NCBI GenBank assembly: GCA_963787205.1 | Contig: CAWBCD010000003.1 | Location: 514,111 to 578,110 of the forward strand | Direction of reading: 5' to 3' | Origin: DATFNI01 sp963787205 | Lineage (GTDB): Bacteria; Bacteroidota; Rhodothermia; Balneolales; DATFMH01 | DNA: 64,000 nt | In this document: in pieces, positions 62,791-64,000 of the stretch | Position numbering within the stretch: the stretch's first letter is position 1 | Layout of the letters: each line of letters opens with the position of its first letter | Position numbers and translations under genes: made by a program | The notes under the pieces: generated by a model | The model's database searches: none | Seen by the model: only the letters and a program-made list of their open reading frames with translations | What the model was told of the DNA's origin: nothing

Positions 62791-63827
62791 GCCAGCAGGC
62801 TCCAGAGGCCACCCGCGTGGGTTGCCCCTTAAATCCTTTATAGGGTTCTCCCTTACTTAGCACATGCCAGGTGATCCTGGCCAGTTCTTTGGCCACCACC
62901 GCCCGGGCGATGTTCTTGCCACTCCGTCGCTTAATCTTCTGATAGAATTTCTTCACCGGCCGGATAATGGGTATATCCGGCCACCGCCGCATCCCCGAAG
63001 GCTATCCTCAGGTACTTGTTTCCATCTTTACAACCGGACTTGTGGCGACGGCTTCCCCCGCTGTCCTTGCTTCCCGGGACCAGACGAGAGTAACTCAGGA
63101 ATTTCTTATCGCTTGTAAAACGCCCGATATCTCCCACCTCGGCCAGCACCGTCCAGCTGCCCACCATGCCCATGCCCGGAATCGGGGCCAGCAGTTCCAG
63201 CTCCCGGGTAAAATCCCCGGTTTGCTCGATGGCTTCTTCCAGCCTATGAATGTGTCGCTGAAGCTGGATCAGTTCCTCGATTCCTAACTCCGCCTGGATC
63301 TGAGCTGAGGCCGGCAGCCGGGGTTGGAGCCAGTCCAGAAGTTGGCCGGGATACCGCCAGCCGACTTCCCCGATCCGCACATTGTATTTACCGGCCAGAT
63401 TCCAGAGCGAAGACTGAAGCTTACCACGGCGCTGGATCATACGCAGACGGCCCCGGGTCAACTCCCGCAGTTCCCGCTGATCTCCGCGGATCTGGTAGGC
63501 CTCCGGGATCAGGCCTACCCGGAGCAATTCCGCCAGGGTCCGGGCATCGACCTTGTCGGTCTTGACCTTGGCATAACTGATTGCTTTAACCATCTTGGCG
63601 TGGGCCAGTTTCAGGGGGATATCGTGCTCACGGAACCAGTCTGAGAGCCAATACCAGTTACTCGTACACTCGACTACGGCCTGAACCGGCTCGTCAAAAC
63701 CGAGAAAAAACTCTTCCAGGCTTCTCCGGCTGGCTGGCAGCTTCCCCTGGCGAACCAGTTCCTCGTTGTCATTAATAGCGACATTGACCATATTGGTGCT
63801 ATGTAGATCGATTCCAGCGTGAATCAT
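62765..63827 (-). CDS. IS110/IS1111-type DEDD transposase, frameshifted
   Basis: RuvC-like DEDD recombinase guided by the element's RNA. N-terminal domain: D in MIHAGIDLHSTN, E in AVVECTSNWYWLSDW, DxxD in VKTDKVDARTLAELLR. Transposase_20 domain: LLAPIPGMGMVGSWTVLAEVGDI and LVPGSKDSGGSRRHKSGCKDGN with the catalytic-type Ser. The first frame (63827 to 62931) ends after FGDAAVAGYTHYP; shifting one base near 62975 restores IPIIRPVKKFYQKIKRRSGKNIARAVVAKELARITWHVL to a stop at 62765. The stop overlaps the GCATAAC guide candidate. Confidence 0.9.
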
Positions 63828-63897
63828 GATGTCCTCCTTAGAGTTTGGTTATTGGCGAATAACTAATCTAGGCGAGGACATCCTTTTTGGAAAGATC

Positions 63898-64000
63898 AAG
63901 CGCATTAAGGGGACTAAGCCGGTCGGGCATGAATCCGCATTTTGCTTGTGCTCAAGGTGTTAGCTAAATTGACAATCGTTGCTCGTATCTTAGCCCCTTA
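63898..64000 (+). repeat. attC site 4, right part (continues past window)
   Basis: AAGCGCATTAAGGGGACTAAG onward, the same sequence as in the other three sites, reaching CTTAGCCCCTTA at the window edge. R' lies outside. Confidence 0.93.

Larger units (their letters stand above)
62482..63897 (-). mobile_element. IS110-family element (IS1111-like layout) inserted in attC
   Basis: About 1416 bases between GCATAAC and AAGCGC of one attC; one C is shared, so borders shift by one base. Subterminal inverted repeats: AAAAAAGGATAATGTC near 62487 against CAAAAAGGATGTCCTC read from the right end (63885). The transposase lies close to one end (66 bases) with about 280 non-coding bases at its 3' side, the IS1111 rather than IS110 arrangement. 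IS1111-attC elements are known to target attC sites. Confidence 0.88.

Noticed and set aside
63324..63644. 106-codon plus-strand frame within the IS
   Set aside because: Antisense to the transposase and without family features.

Overview
The window looks like chromosome of a free-living, Gram-negative member of the FCB group (Bacteroidota/Balneolota/Ignavibacteriota-like). Supporting signs: a GH53 galactanase with a type IX-style C-terminal sorting domain of the FNPTT kind, MacB/FtsX-type permeases, a SusC-like TonB plug, LytS/LytTR and NtrC-type two-component systems, SPII lipoproteins throughout, and RAYT, four-helix-bundle, GIY-YIG and GxxExxY orphan genes. The lineage cannot be fixed further from sequence reading alone.

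Layout. 1-7.7 kb: a MacB-like efflux operon (adaptor, ATPase, permease; minus strand) interrupted by a four-helix-bundle gene, next to a sigma-54 activator/histidine kinase pair. A -24/-12-like promoter and a palindromic upstream site precede the adaptor gene. A REP-associated tyrosine transposase sits between the two units. 7.8-14 kb: housekeeping genes (CHRD lipoprotein, queG, ECF sigma, outer-membrane protein, ychF, phosphatase, nusB). 14.6-36 kb: galactan/galactose utilisation: two GH53 galactanases, a GH5-like enzyme, two GH35 beta-galactosidases, galT, galK, an SSS symporter with a small membrane protein, a frameshifted acetylesterase and a GH2 remnant. There is no SusC/SusD pair. Operator-like palindromes sit in the large spacers. 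A tRNA-Val(GAC) lies at 33.5 kb. 35.7-45.9 kb: class A beta-lactamase-like protein, TonB-like lipoprotein, lipoprotein-LytS-LytTR operon, solitary TonB plug, DinB-type proteins, prolyl oligopeptidase, methyltransferase. 46-57.9 kb: an ECF42-type sigma factor among four YCII/DGPF proteins, two DoxX proteins, two PhnB-like VOC proteins, a RibD-type reductase and a BNR-propeller/MoaD pair. Five copies of one bipartite motif, TGTCGA-N16/17-CGACTA, stand before genes of this set and before the DinB gene at 41 kb, and form a candidate ECF42 regulon.

58-64 kb is a sedentary chromosomal integron: intI on the minus strand, an attI point at 59163/59164 and cassettes separated by nearly identical 128-bp attC sites. 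Cassette 1 is a ruined copy of the lipoprotein in cassette 2. Cassette 3 encodes a two-zinc-ribbon protein with an RX4H (HEPN-like) motif. Cassette 4 is a frameshifted lipoprotein whose attC is split by an IS110/IS1111-type element; the region 3' of its transposase carries a plausible bridge (seek) RNA.

The spacers are rich in repeats: octamer GTGTTARR arrays, GCTGA-type spacers, several palindromes, a repeat of about 200 bp ending in two DnaA-box-like 9-mers, and repeats that bracket small orphan genes. Four genes (HlyD adaptor, acetylesterase, cassette-4 lipoprotein, transposase) are each broken by one single-base shift, so true decay and consensus-sequence error must be separated.
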